Shown here: one piece after another, positions 1 to 8,803 of the stretch | Position numbering within the stretch: position 1 is the first letter of the stretch | How the letters are laid out: the number at the start of each line of letters is the position of its first letter | Assembly (NCBI RefSeq): GCF_003838195.1 | Contig: NZ_RCBY01000050.1 | Location: 1-40,608 of the forward strand | DNA from: Okeania hirsuta | Lineage (GTDB): Bacteria; Cyanobacteriota; Cyanobacteriia; Cyanobacteriales; Microcoleaceae | DNA: 40,608 bases | Direction: 5' to 3' | Program-made: the position numbers and the translations under genes | The notes under the pieces: model-generated | Databases searched by the model: none | The model's input: the letters and a program-made list of their open reading frames with translations, nothing else | Told to the model about the DNA's origin: nothing

Positions 1-63
1 GATATTGATTTTTGATTCTTGGAGATGTCTATTAGCTGAAGGTAAAATTGAAAAACTGATGTT

Positions 64-570
64 TTGCGCCCAAAGTTAATCTCAAAATCATTACCACTCA
101 GCAACGCCAGGGAAGAAGGACGTGAATATTTAATTCAGGCGATCGCTCAAGTACAAAAAACTATTCCTAATATAAAATTAGTAGTTATTGGCGATGGAAT
201 TTTACGTTCATCTTTAGAAAGTTTAGCTGGAAGTTTGTTATCTAATTACTGTTTTCTTGGAGTTAAACCACCTGAAGTTGTCAAATAATTGATGAATAAA
301 GCTTTTTTATTGGGAGCGCCAAGCGTTACTACTGCTACAGGAGAATCCGAGTGATTACCGATAGTTATTCTAGAAGCACAAGCAATGGGATTACCTGTTG
401 TTAGTTCGATTCATGCAGGTATTCCAGAAGCAATAATTGATGGAGAAACGGGTTTTTTAGCACAAGAAAAAGATGGGGAGAGTCTAGCTAAATATATTTT
501 GAATTTGTTTGAAAATGTGGAACTAAGAGAAAAATTTTCTACCCTGGTTCGTAGACGGATAGAAACATAA
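64..570 (+). pseudogene. Glycosyltransferase (GT4/GT1-type) C-terminal half, broken by two in-frame stops
   Basis: One continuous frame reads as the nucleotide-sugar-binding half of a GT-B glycosyltransferase: YLIQAIAQVQKTIPNIKLVV, then VIGDG, LPIVILEAQAMGLPVV, GIPEAI and DGETGFLA. These are the usual order and spacing for the family that transfers sugars during polysaccharide or glycolipid synthesis. The frame is cut by TAA at 286-288 and TGA at 352-354; the second replaces the glycine normally found in ESEGLPIV. The reading frame is otherwise undisturbed, with no indel between the two stops. The N-terminal acceptor-binding half is absent: the upstream 60 bases hold stops in this frame, so it is either outside the window in another frame or lost. 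The family call is firm; the exact donor and acceptor cannot be read. An inactive remnant is the simplest reading. Confidence 0.8.
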
Positions 571-633
571 TTTAACCTCAAATTAAATGCTGCAAAATCA
601 GAAAAAATATATCATAATGTAATTAAAATTAAT

Positions 634-751
634 TAGACATCTGCGAAAAATAATAGACTTTTTGTAGCAGTATACAACAGGCAATAGGAAATAAAATTTC
701 TGAAAAAAGGTACAAAAAATGCTATACATCTGCAATTTTATCAGATGTCTA
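634..751. mobile_element. Short inverted-repeat element (MITE-like), 118 bp
   Basis: The ends are a perfect 10-bp inverted repeat: TAGACATCTG at 634-643 and CAGATGTCTA at 742-751. The interior carries ACAACAGGCAATAGGAAATA, a decayed heptamer tract. Both the end sequence (AGACATCTGCGAAAA) and this interior resemble the element at 12154-12263 (AGACTTCTTGCAGAAG, CAGGCAATAGGGAATA), so the two look like members of one family. No transposase is encoded; any movement would need one supplied in trans. Confidence 0.55.
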
Positions 752-1168
752 TTGAAGTATAAAATTTATAATTTTTCTGTAGATTATACCAATTTAAAAA
801 AAGAATGTTACTAATAGTAAGAGGAATAAAAATACAAATGCAGGATATGCACTTTAACAAAGCGGTGCGACCCCGCGACGACGCCAGTCGCACCTGGTAG
901 CGCACCAAGAGAAAAGAATGATTTACGACCTAAAAAATGGTATTTAAACCATTCATTCTGACTCGGTCCTCCTGACTTCCCCTCCTGGGAGGGGGAGGGG
1001 CGAGGGGTGGGTTGACTCCTAAGAAATATCCTAGCTATTTGTAGCAAAAATTTATCAATTTGGTATTAAAGCTGGAATTGAAGATGAGAGCCAGGGGATT
1101 TTAACATCATTTTCCCTCTTCAAAGGAGCTACGCTTACAGTAAAAAACTTATAATTATAATGAGGCTC

Positions 1169-1352
1169 GTAGTTTTGCTCTATCCATAATATCAAGTCTC
1201 ATTAATTAGACATAATAAAAATGATATTTTCTCAATTATTTTGAGAATCTATCAAATTGCCCCCTACTCTCTACTACCTAATAAATGTTATTTGTGGGTA
1301 TTTAAAGAGACATGATATAAGACAAGTATTTAAAGGGATAGAGCAAAACTAC
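1169..1352. mobile_element. Inverted-repeat element, 184 bp
   Basis: GTAGTTTTGCTCTATCC at 1169-1185 is repeated perfectly in inverse orientation at 1336-1352. The similarity extends inward past an indel (ATATCAAGTCTC near 1190 against GAGACATGATAT near 1308). The interior is AT-rich and non-coding. This is the shape of a non-autonomous transposable element or a decayed IS; no target duplication is evident. Confidence 0.5.
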
Positions 1353-1425
1353 AAAAAAAATTTTATGATAACTAATTATCCGCTGACATAGCTCCCCGAG
1401 AGAGGGCAAATGATATAAGTTTCAA

Positions 1426-3324
1426 CTATCTCTTATTCTTTCCTTTATCTGAATTTAAAAGCTTCACAGCAGAGCCATCCTTCAACTTTTGCACCCCTGA
1501 AACAATCAACTTGTCACCAGATTGTAAACCAGACACCACCTCAGTCACATCACCCTTAACCAAACCTAACTCTATTATCTGGCGTTTTGCTTTCTGCTCC
1601 TCACCCGCTCCTTCCAACAAATACACAAACCTTTCTTCTCCTTGAAAACCTACCGCTGTCATTGGTACTACCACAGTTTGACGTCTATCCCAAATCACAT
1701 TTACCCGCACAAACTGACCATCTCTTAACTTTCCAGCACTATTATCCACATCTGCTTTAACTAAAATAGTTTGAGAGTCACTACTAACAGTAGGAGAAAT
1801 AAAACTAACTTTCCCCATTCCCACAGGTTTCTCTTCTGAATTCTTAATCTCCACAGGTAAACCCAATTTTAAATCCCCTCGTCGCTCCAAAGGAATTGGT
1901 AAATTTATTTCTAATACTTGATTTGCCGTCACAGTAGTAATAGTGTCATTATCAGTAACAAAATCTCCCATTTTCACAATCATATTTCCCACAATTCCAG
2001 CAAAGGGTGCTACAACTACCGTATCCCGTAACTCCGCTTCTAAACTCTCTACCTCTGCTTGTGCTGCTGCCACATCTGCATTCGCCTGAGCAATTTCTTC
2101 AGGACGAGTACCGTTTTGTAACTCCTCTAAATTACTACGAGCTTCTGCAACCTCCGCCTCTGCTCTAGCAATTTCTTCAGGACGAGTGCCGTTTTGTAAC
2201 TCCTCTAAATTACTACGAGCTTCAGCCACCTCCGCTTGTGCTCTGGCAATTTCTTCGGGACGAGTGCCATTTTCTAACCTTCTCAATACTTGGCGTTGTT
2301 GTTCCACTGCTGCTTCTAATGTCTCAATTGTAGATTCTCTATTTCTTTGCAACTGGGTCACTCGTCTTTTTGCTTCCTCTACTCTTGCTTTAGCTGCCTT
2401 CTCTTGTTTAAAAATTTCCTGAAAAGTTAATTCAGCGATCGCTCCTTCTGCTCTCAAATTTTGATTTCGCTTTACTTGTTCGCTAGCTAACTCTAATTCT
2501 GCTTGTTGTAATTCTATTTGCGCCTTAGCTTGAGCAATTTCTTCTAACAGACTACCTGACTTGGCATTGGCCAGTCGTGCTTCTGCCTCTTGTAGTTGTG
2601 CTTTTGCCTGAGCAATTTCTTCATCACGAGTACCTGCTTGCAGTTCTGCTAAACTTGCTTGAGATTGATTAAGACGCGCTCTAGATGCGGCAATTTGTTC
2701 TGGTCTTGCTCCATTGAGTTCTGCTAAACGTGCTTGAGATTGGTTAAGACGCGCTCTAGATGCGGCAATTTGTTCTGGCCTTGCTCCGGTTTTGAGTTCT
2801 GCTAAACGTGCTTGAGTTCGCCGGAGGTTTGCTTTAGTTCTCCTTAAGTTGGCTTCCACATTATCACTTTTGAGTTTAGCGATCGCCTGCCCTTTGGATA
2901 TAAAGGTTCCTTCCTGGGCTAAAATTTCTACTACTCTACCATCTATTTCTGGTCTAACTTCGACTGAGCGTTTTGCTTCGAGTTTCCCGACAAATTCTGA
3001 GATTTCTTGGAGGGAGGTAGTTTCTATTGGTATGGCTTTAACTAGGGTACTTCGTCGTCTACCTGGAGCTACTGTTGATGGTTTGTTAGCTGTTTCGCTA
3101 CTTTGAGACTGCCACCATTGTCCTCCTAAAAATCCTACTCCGAGGGTGGCAATAATTACTGTTGCCCAAAGTACACCAGAAAAATTCTTTTTCTCAGGTT
3201 GAAACCATTCCAGAGTAGTTTTTGTCTGGTCTTCATATATTTCTATTTTGGTATTCTCCTGGATATTTTCTGGTGGTTTAGTTTTGTCTTTAATTGCTGA
3301 GTTTGATGAATTGAAATTTGACAT
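1426..3324 (-). CDS. Efflux membrane-fusion protein (HlyD/AcrA-type periplasmic adaptor) with extended coiled coil
   Basis: 632 residues. A single N-terminal membrane anchor lies near residues 50-70 (VLWATVIIATLGVGFLGG) after a 45-residue cytoplasmic tail. Then come a first half biotinyl-lipoyl-like motif (VEVRPEIDGRVVEILAQEGT), a very long alpha-hairpin, the second half motif (VVVAPFAGIVGNMIVKMGD) and a beta-barrel/membrane-proximal end (SGLQSGDKLIVSGVQKLKDG). Such adaptors bridge an inner-membrane pump (RND or ABC) to an outer-membrane TolC channel. The hairpin is built of internal repeats of about 25 residues (GARPEQIAASRARLNQSQ three times; NGTRPEEIARA three times). The gene follows a PadR regulator with a 30-bp gap, so the two form a leftward operon, probably PadR-controlled. 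No pump gene follows downstream, so the partner is elsewhere. The ATG start at 3324 is close behind the upstream stop. Confidence 0.9.
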   Translation of the reverse strand: MSNFNSSNSAIKDKTKPPENIQENTKIEIYEDQTKTTLEWFQPEKKNFSGVLWATVIIATLGVGFLGGQWWQSQSSETANKPSTVAPGRRRSTLVKAIPIETTSLQEISEFVGKLEAKRSVEVRPEIDGRVVEILAQEGTFISKGQAIAKLKSDNVEANLRRTKANLRRTQARLAELKTGARPEQIAASRARLNQSQARLAELNGARPEQIAASRARLNQSQASLAELQAGTRDEEIAQAKAQLQEAEARLANAKSGSLLEEIAQAKAQIELQQAELELASEQVKRNQNLRAEGAIAELTFQEIFKQEKAAKARVEEAKRRVTQLQRNRESTIETLEAAVEQQRQVLRRLENGTRPEEIARAQAEVAEARSNLEELQNGTRPEEIARAEAEVAEARSNLEELQNGTRPEEIAQANADVAAAQAEVESLEAELRDTVVVAPFAGIVGNMIVKMGDFVTDNDTITTVTANQVLEINLPIPLERRGDLKLGLPVEIKNSEEKPVGMGKVSFISPTVSSDSQTILVKADVDNSAGKLRDGQFVRVNVIWDRRQTVVVPMTAVGFQGEERFVYLLEGAGEEQKAKRQIIELGLVKGDVTEVVSGLQSGDKLIVSGVQKLKDGSAVKLLNSDKGKNKR

Positions 3325-3354
3325 TTATTTAACCTTTATTTTTTGTGATTTTGA

Positions 3355-3939
3355 CTAAATTTCTGCAGTTAATATAGAGTTAAAATTCTGTTTTTTTGCT
3401 TGATTAGAATCAAAATTTATCAGTTCTAATTCTTTGACTAATTCTTCTCTGAGCCATTGCGTTTCTGAATTAAGCATTGATTTTGCTCGATTCCAAGCCG
3501 AAAATTGATAGGGGTCTCGTTGTATATTTTCAGATTGTTGACTATCTAAATATTCTTGACGTAGTTGACAAACTATTAAACGATGTTCGATCAGTTTTAC
3601 TCGTTCTATGGGTTCTAAATCACTGAAAAAGAAAAATTTAATCAGAAATCTAGAGCGACCTTTTACCCAACTTTCTTTGAGATTTTCTAGCATTTTTTCA
3701 CGCCAGCGATCGCGCCCTTTTTCTGTTATTTGATAGATTTTACGACTACACCCGGCTTTCCCTGGTTCTTCTGTAACTACGAAAATATAACCCCGCTCTT
3801 CTAATCGTTTCAGCAACGGATATATAGCACCATAGTTGATGCTAATACAGCTACTCATAAATAACTCTAGCTGTTGCTTTAAACGATAGCCGTGCAGAGG
3901 CTTCTTTTGCAGTAAACCGAGGGCAGATAACTCAAGCAT
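3355..3939 (-). CDS. PadR-family transcriptional regulator
   Basis: 194 residues. The N-terminal winged helix has the PadR signature: LSALGLLQKKPLHGYRLKQQ, then GAIYPLLKRLEERGYI and the wing YQITEKGRDRW. A C-terminal alpha-helical dimerisation domain (Vir_act_alpha_C-like, about residues 95-185) follows. PadR proteins are usually repressors released by small phenolic or drug-like ligands and often sit beside efflux genes, as here with the adaptor gene 30 bp downstream. A perfect palindrome at 3941-3957 overlaps the ribosome-binding region immediately before the ATG, so autoregulation is likely (inference). No clear Shine-Dalgarno lies before the start. Confidence 0.9.
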   Translation of the reverse strand: MLELSALGLLQKKPLHGYRLKQQLELFMSSCISINYGAIYPLLKRLEERGYIFVVTEEPGKAGCSRKIYQITEKGRDRWREKMLENLKESWVKGRSRFLIKFFFFSDLEPIERVKLIEHRLIVCQLRQEYLDSQQSENIQRDPYQFSAWNRAKSMLNSETQWLREELVKELELINFDSNQAKKQNFNSILTAEI

Positions 3940-3940
3940 T

Positions 3941-3957
3941 TATATCAGTCTGATATA
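3941..3957. promoter_or_regulatory. Putative PadR operator (perfect palindrome at the start codon)
   Basis: TATATCA-GTC-TGATATA is a perfect 7-bp inverted repeat with a 3-bp centre, one base upstream of the padR start codon. Binding there would cover both the ribosome-binding region and probably the promoter of the padR/adaptor operon. Assignment to PadR rests on position and symmetry only. Confidence 0.5.
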
Positions 3958-3984
3958 TTTGTTTATTTTTTAATTATATTTCAA

Positions 3985-4007
3985 TTTATTTCATCTGACG
4001 AAATAAA
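3985..4007. promoter_or_regulatory. Second inverted repeat in the padR promoter region
   Basis: TTTATTTC at 3985-3992 and GAAATAAA at 4000-4007 form a perfect 8-bp inverted repeat with a 7-bp spacer, about 45 bp upstream of padR. It could be a second operator or a hairpin in a divergent leader; nothing decides between them. Confidence 0.3.
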
Positions 4008-4394
4008 AATTAAAAAATCTTCAACTTATATTCTATAGCCCTGGGAGTTGGGTTGGGGGGTAAGTTTGGATAAGTTCAGTAGAACGGAAACTTACTTGTT
4101 TTATTTATCAAAATAATTGGGTCGCGCAACCCCGCCTGGAAATGGCGATCGGAATGCTACAACCTTTACCTGTCAATGCTTTCATATTTAATCAGCAAGC
4201 CCTAATTACCAAAAATGTAATTTTGCTTGTTTTAATTACTTAATAATTGAAGTGCTACTTAAGTTCAGCATTAATGCATGGTAATTGGTATCAGATATGA
4301 ATCAAACTACCACTACTGCAAAGATAATGAAATACGCTATTGATATAGATATGTACCCTTAATCTAGATAAAAGGCCACGACTCAAGAATACTA
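4008..4394. other. Intergenic region upstream of ftsH
   Basis: This 387-bp gap between the divergent padR and ftsH genes must hold the ftsH promoter, but no clear -35/-10 pair is visible. It includes a copy of a dispersed repeat at 4162-4209 (ends in TTTAATCAGCAAGCCCTAAT), related to 16615-16664 and 38115-38160. Confidence 0.5.
4162..4209 (+). repeat. Dispersed repeat R1, partial copy
   Basis: ACCTTTACCTGTCAATGCTT and the following TTTAATCAGCAAGCCCTAAT match about 48 bp of the longer copies at 16544-16664 (same strand) and 38115-38233 (opposite strand). ATCAGCAAGCCC-type ends resemble IS termini, so these may be relics of one element. Confidence 0.5.
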
Positions 4395-6386
4395 ATGAAA
4401 AATTTCTGGAAACAAATAAAAACAGATGGGCCGAATAAAATTAACAACTATCACCCATCACCGTGGAATCCTAAAGCTAATACCCAAAATACCAAAACTA
4501 TTATTTTTCAAAAATATAAAAAACTTATATGGAGAATTTTGGTGACTGGGATAATTGCTCAAGGTGCCTTACTAGGAACTCCAGCTTTTGCTAATAAAAG
4601 TAATACTCAAAACTCTCTGAGCTACACTCAGCTACTCGAGAAAATTAAAGCTGGTGAAGTTACAGAAATAGATGCTTATCCCTCTCAAGGAATTGCTAAA
4701 GTTAGCCTGAAAGGGCAAAAAAGTAATGAACCTATGTATACCGTCAATGTATTTGAGTATAACCCAGAACTACTGGATCGAGTTCGCGCTCAAAAAATTG
4801 ACTTTGAACTGAAGCGCTCTCCCGACAATAGCGCTGCTATGGGTATTATTTTCAATATCCTCATCGTCTTTGTAGTTATCATTGTGCTGCTAAGTATCCT
4901 GCGTCGTTCTAGTCAGTCACAGGGAAATGCTTTAAACTTTGGCAAGTCCAGAGCACGTTTTCAGATGGAGGCCAAAACAGGAGTATTATTTGATGATGTG
5001 GCAGGTATCGAAGAAGCAAAAGAAGAACTTCAAGAAGTAGTCAGTTTCCTCAAAAAGCCAGAAAAATTTACAGCTATTGGGGCAAAAATTCCTAAAGGAG
5101 TACTTTTGGTAGGACCTCCGGGAACAGGTAAAACTCTATTAGCAAAGGCGATCGCTGGAGAAGCAGGAGTTCCATTTTTTAGTATCTCTGGCTCAGAATT
5201 TGTGGAAATGTTCGTGGGTGTGGGAGCTTCTCGCGTCAGGGACTTATTTCGTAAAGCCAAAGAAAATGCTCCTTGCATCATATTTATAGATGAAATAGAT
5301 GCGGTGGGTAGACAACGAGGAGCTGGTATTGGTGGAGGTAACGATGAACGGGAACAAACCCTAAACCAGTTACTGACAGAGATGGATGGGTTTGAAGGCA
5401 ATACAGGCATCATTATTATCGCTGCAACTAACCGTCCTGATGTCCTGGATGCTGCATTATTACGTCCTGGTCGGTTTGATAGACAAGTAACTGTAGACTT
5501 GCCTGCTTATAATGGACGCTTGGGAATTTTGGAAGTCCATGCTCGGAATAAAAAACTAACTCCAGAGATTTCCTTGGAGGCGATCGCTCGACGGACACCA
5601 GGTTTTTCAGGAGCAGACTTAGCCAATATGCTGAACGAAGCAGCTATTCTGACTGCTAGAAGACGTAAGGAAGCAATTACACCTTCGGAAGTTGATGATG
5701 CTATTGACCGAGTGACCATCGGTTTGAGTTTAACTCCATTATTGGATAGTAAGAAAAAACGGTTAATTGCTTACCATGAAGTCGGACACGCTTTGTTAAT
5801 GACTGTACTCAAAAATTCTGACCCTTTAAATAAGGTGAGTATTATTCCTCGTTCTGGAGGAGTGGGTGGTTTTGCTCAACCAATTATGGATGAAGGAATG
5901 GTTGACAGTGGGTTATATACCCGTTCTTGGTTAATAGACAGAATTACAATTTCTTTAGGTGGGCGTGCTGCAGAGGAGGAGATTTTTGGCCCTGCGGAGG
6001 TAACGGTGGGAGCTGCTAACGATATTAGGAGTGTGGCTAATTTAACCCGTGAAATGGTAACTCGTTATGGAATGTCGGATTTAGGGCCAATTGCTCTAGA
6101 GAATCCCAGTGAGGAAGTCTTTTTGGGTCGAGGTTGGCAGTCACAGTCAGAATATTCTGAGGAAGTTGCGACTAAGATTGACCATCAAGTTCGAGCAATA
6201 GCTGTTCATTGTTATGAGGAAGCTCGCCGAATCATTAGAGAAAATCGTGTGGTGATGGACAGGTTAGTAGACCTGTTAATAGAAAAGGAAACTATTGAGG
6301 GTGAGGAGTTCCGGAGAATTGTTTCGGAATACACAACATTACCTGAGAAACAGAAACTTTCTCTTAATTTGGAAAAGAAAGGTTAA
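4395..6386 (+). CDS. ftsH: ATP-dependent zinc metalloprotease FtsH
   Basis: 663 residues, a membrane AAA+ protease that extracts and degrades membrane proteins; in cyanobacteria FtsH complexes turn over damaged D1 in photosystem II. Order: an unusually long N-terminal tail of about 45 residues, a first membrane segment ([19 protein letters not shown], about 48-66), a lumenal/periplasmic domain, a second membrane segment ([19 protein letters not shown], about 150-168), an AAA+ module with Walker A GPPGTGKT at residues 240-247, Walker B IIFIDEID and the [10 protein letters not shown] pore region, an SRH with RPGRFDR, then the zinc protease site HEVGH at 461-465 (the middle residue is often Ala, but HExxH is intact). 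It is monocistronic, followed by a hairpin/T-run terminator at 6579-6618. Which FtsH paralogue this is cannot be told from sequence alone. Confidence 0.97.
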   Translation: MKNFWKQIKTDGPNKINNYHPSPWNPKANTQNTKTIIFQKYKKLIWRILVTGIIAQGALLGTPAFANKSNTQNSLSYTQLLEKIKAGEVTEIDAYPSQGIAKVSLKGQKSNEPMYTVNVFEYNPELLDRVRAQKIDFELKRSPDNSAAMGIIFNILIVFVVIIVLLSILRRSSQSQGNALNFGKSRARFQMEAKTGVLFDDVAGIEEAKEELQEVVSFLKKPEKFTAIGAKIPKGVLLVGPPGTGKTLLAKAIAGEAGVPFFSISGSEFVEMFVGVGASRVRDLFRKAKENAPCIIFIDEIDAVGRQRGAGIGGGNDEREQTLNQLLTEMDGFEGNTGIIIIAATNRPDVLDAALLRPGRFDRQVTVDLPAYNGRLGILEVHARNKKLTPEISLEAIARRTPGFSGADLANMLNEAAILTARRRKEAITPSEVDDAIDRVTIGLSLTPLLDSKKKRLIAYHEVGHALLMTVLKNSDPLNKVSIIPRSGGVGGFAQPIMDEGMVDSGLYTRSWLIDRITISLGGRAAEEEIFGPAEVTVGAANDIRSVANLTREMVTRYGMSDLGPIALENPSEEVFLGRGWQSQSEYSEEVATKIDHQVRAIAVHCYEEARRIIRENRVVMDRLVDLLIEKETIEGEEFRRIVSEYTTLPEKQKLSLNLEKKG

Positions 6387-6578
6387 CGGTTGAGTTAGTT
6401 TTTGGGTGGTAGGTAGATGGTTGAAAAAAATTTTTACTGACTACTTACCCAAAGACATTATATGTATAGCTGGTTAGTACCAATAAATGAAGATATTTGA
6501 AATTATTTGACTATATTTATGTACAACTTTTAAAAGAAGACAATTCCAGATTTTATTCGGTTTCTAAACCCTAATCTA

Positions 6579-6618
6579 ATTAGTTAGCATAATATTTACG
6601 CTAACTAATCTTTTTTTT
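6579..6618 (+). terminator. Rho-independent-type terminator downstream of ftsH
   Basis: ATTAGTTAGC at 6579-6588 pairs perfectly with GCTAACTAAT at 6600-6609 (11-nt loop), followed by C and eight T. It lies about 190 bp past the ftsH stop. The stem is AT-rich, so strength is uncertain. Confidence 0.55.
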
Positions 6619-6690
6619 GTCCAAAGTCCAATAAGGCTTATGCTTAAGAGATTAGCGATCGCCTAAGTTTTAAGAGATACCAAATGGGTT

Positions 6691-7368
6691 CTATATATCA
6701 CATGTTTCTACTGTTTCAAGTACTGATAGTGTAAATGAAACTGTATTCAACACTACTACGGCAATTTTTGCTATGGCTGCAGCTCCTCCTGAAAGAATAA
6801 ATGCTAGAATTTGTGGTATGCTGGTAGCTACAAATAAAGCCACATCCCAGAAATCTAATTCACTTATTATAGCATCAAAGATTATTTGTATTATGCCAAC
6901 TTCATATATCATTTTTGCAAGATCAAATACTCCGCTGGCAGCTGCCGTTGCATTACTGGCTTGAATTGCTTCTGAAATCTTGAAAATTGCTGTACGGAAT
7001 TGGCTTAGTATTTCCTGTTTACCAATTTTTTTTCCTACAAGATAATATACCCTAGTATTAATTGGTGGCTTGAATGCTACAATTGAAATAATTAAAAGAG
7101 CTGCCTCAACAAGTGTTTTTGCAACGCTCATTGCGCAGGCATCAATCTCGTCTTGTACCGATTTTACATCTTGTTCATCAACATAGAGTCTGGGATATTT
7201 CTCATTGCGTATTGGATCATCAAGCTTTGGTTCTTCTCCAGTTAATAAACATTTCTCTATTGTTTTTTCATGTTTTTTTATCTGATTTTACCATTCTGGG
7301 TACAAGATTTTAAACTGTTTGAGTGCTTCTTGCGCTTCTGCTTCATTAAATATGAATACTTGTTTCAT
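6691..7368 (-). pseudogene. Unknown hydrophobic protein (226 codons) interrupted by one in-frame TAA
   Basis: An ATG at 7368 opens a frame reading MKQVFIFNEAEAQEALKQF, then ILYPEW, then TAA at 7288-7290, then NQIKKHEKTIEKCL and on without interruption to the stop at 6691. The single change is consistent with CAA to TAA. The first 80 residues are soluble and charged. The rest carries several hydrophobic stretches (SVAKTLVEAALLIISIVAF; IIQIIFDAII; DVALFVATSIPQILAFIL; AAAIAKIAVVVLNTVSF) with small-residue runs. The second part has an internal ATG at 7131 and could in principle still be made. The family is not recognised; the alternating amphipathic/hydrophobic helices could suit a membrane-inserting protein, but that is only an impression. 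It stands alone between ftsH and the M23 peptidase. Confidence 0.6.
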
Positions 7369-8140
7369 TGTTCGTGTTCTTACTTTCCGAATTTTTGTTT
7401 TTCAGTTTTCCTGTCAGTTACTAATTTTAGCCGATAAACTAGAATTAAAACTTCATAAATTTTTAACTAAAAACCAATGTGTTTTTTTCAAATATTTATC
7501 GGTTATTATTTAATAGGTTACTTAATACTATCATAATTAAAGATTGCTAAAATACACCAATGAGGAAATCATAATTTTTTAAAATACTTAATCAAATACA
7601 AGTTTGACAAATCAGCTTAATTGTGTGTTGAAGCCGAAAATAAACCTGGAGGTGTTAGAATACTTCTTTATTCGGGTGAAAAGTAATTAAGCTTTTCATC
7701 ATTGGGCGCGGCATCAAATGTTTAAATTAAAACTGGAAACCGACTTCACTAGACGATTTTCACCCTCTACATTCCTTTTCAATAAAAATACGATGTCCTA
7801 ACCGAGGTATTCGTTGCTATACATTCCCAACTTTGTATTTTTCTCAGCCAAGTTGAAACTTATTTGGATTTCTGATGACTCACAGCTCCAAATGGGGTTG
7901 ACATCATTTCAAACTGATGTATTTATTACCTGTAGCAAAGAAATAACGTCTTAGTTTAAGCGTCAAAGGGAAAAGGTGTTTTAAAGTCTCAAAATATTGA
8001 TAGGTTGGAGAAAATATCTAACCATGTTCAAAGTTCAAAAACTATAACGTCTTAGTTTATAGCTAATCTTTAAAATCGAAAGGTCTTGTAACTATTCGCT
8101 CAAAATTCTTGTTTGACAATTTTAAACCCTACACATGGAA
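7369..8140. other. Non-coding gap with a 16-bp direct repeat
   Basis: No gene recognised on either strand. ATAACGTCTTAGTTTA occurs at 7943-7958 and again at 8044-8059, 101 bp apart. GGGTGAAAA at 7674-7682 and TTTTCACCC at 7757-7765 form a 9-bp inverted repeat. These may mark the edges of decayed elements. Confidence 0.4.
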
Positions 8141-8803
8141 TTATCTACCTTGTAAACCTGATAGACTCCTAGTTTGTTGAGCATACATCTCTCGTAAAAT
8201 TAAACCAGGGTCTACCCAACGACCCCCATATTTCAAACCCCAATGAAGATGGGGGCCACTGGTTCGACCAGTCATTCCCACTCTCGCTATTCGAGTCCCA
8301 GCGGGCAGGACTTGACCTTGAAGTAGCATAATTCCACCACCACGATCTACTAAATAACGACGTCCGCCATGAGTTTCTACCCCTCCTTGAACATGGCAGT
8401 AAACGTGTTCCCAATAGCCTGACTTAATGACTATGCCAGTGCCACATCGTCTATCTTCCCAAACTTCTACAACTTTGCCTGCCCACCAATTTCGGATGTA
8501 GCTTCCCTGGGGTGCTGCTAGGTCTAACCCATAATGAAATCCCCCTCCTCTAGGGCCAAAGGGGGATGTATATCCTTGAAAGTTTTCCACTGGGAAGGAA
8601 GCATTTTGCCAGTTATTGACGTAGGCTATTTGTTGATTATTAATTGTGGGTTCTTGAGCTGTGACTAATTCTTGTTTAAGTCCTGTGGTGGTGAAGCCAA
8701 CTCCGATGATTCCTAGTAATAGTAAAATTTTTTTTGATTTATTAAAATACTCCTTTACAGGATTAGATACCAAGGGCAAACCAAGAGGGATTGGATTTGA
8801 CAT
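8141..8803 (-). CDS. M23-family (LytM/lysostaphin-like) metallopeptidase
   Basis: 220 residues. After a basic N-terminus comes one hydrophobic segment (ILLLLGIIGVGFTTTG, about 26-41), a signal peptide or anchor, then a short linker and a single LytM domain (about 75-200). The zinc ligands are in place: H90 and D94 in HYGLDLAAP, and the HxH pair H185/H187 in GPHLHWGL. Enzymes of this family cut peptide cross-bridges in peptidoglycan or serve as activators of amidases; since all metal ligands are present an active endopeptidase is likely. No LysM or SH3 targeting domain is seen, so it is a minimal form. The ATG at 8803 has a good ribosome-binding site (AGGAG about 12 bases upstream). It is monocistronic. 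Confidence 0.93.
   Translation of the reverse strand: MSNPIPLGLPLVSNPVKEYFNKSKKILLLLGIIGVGFTTTGLKQELVTAQEPTINNQQIAYVNNWQNASFPVENFQGYTSPFGPRGGGFHYGLDLAAPQGSYIRNWWAGKVVEVWEDRRCGTGIVIKSGYWEHVYCHVQGGVETHGGRRYLVDRGGGIMLLQGQVLPAGTRIARVGMTGRTSGPHLHWGLKYGGRWVDPGLILREMYAQQTRSLSGLQGR

Larger units (their letters stand above)
571..1425. other. Gene-poor gap made of repeats
   Basis: No convincing gene. It contains an inverted-repeat element at 634-751, a GC-rich patch at 860-905 (GCGGTGCGACCCCGCGACGA and following) related to one near 33950-33990, a C/G-rich hairpin-prone patch at 965-1015, and a second inverted-repeat element at 1169-1352. An open frame on the minus strand at 811-1047 translates these low-complexity patches (LPTPRPSPSQEG-like) and is not taken as a gene. 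Confidence 0.6.

Noticed and set aside
811-1047. 78-codon minus-strand open frame
   Set aside because: Runs through GC-rich dispersed repeats that recur elsewhere; no conserved motif and no start signal.
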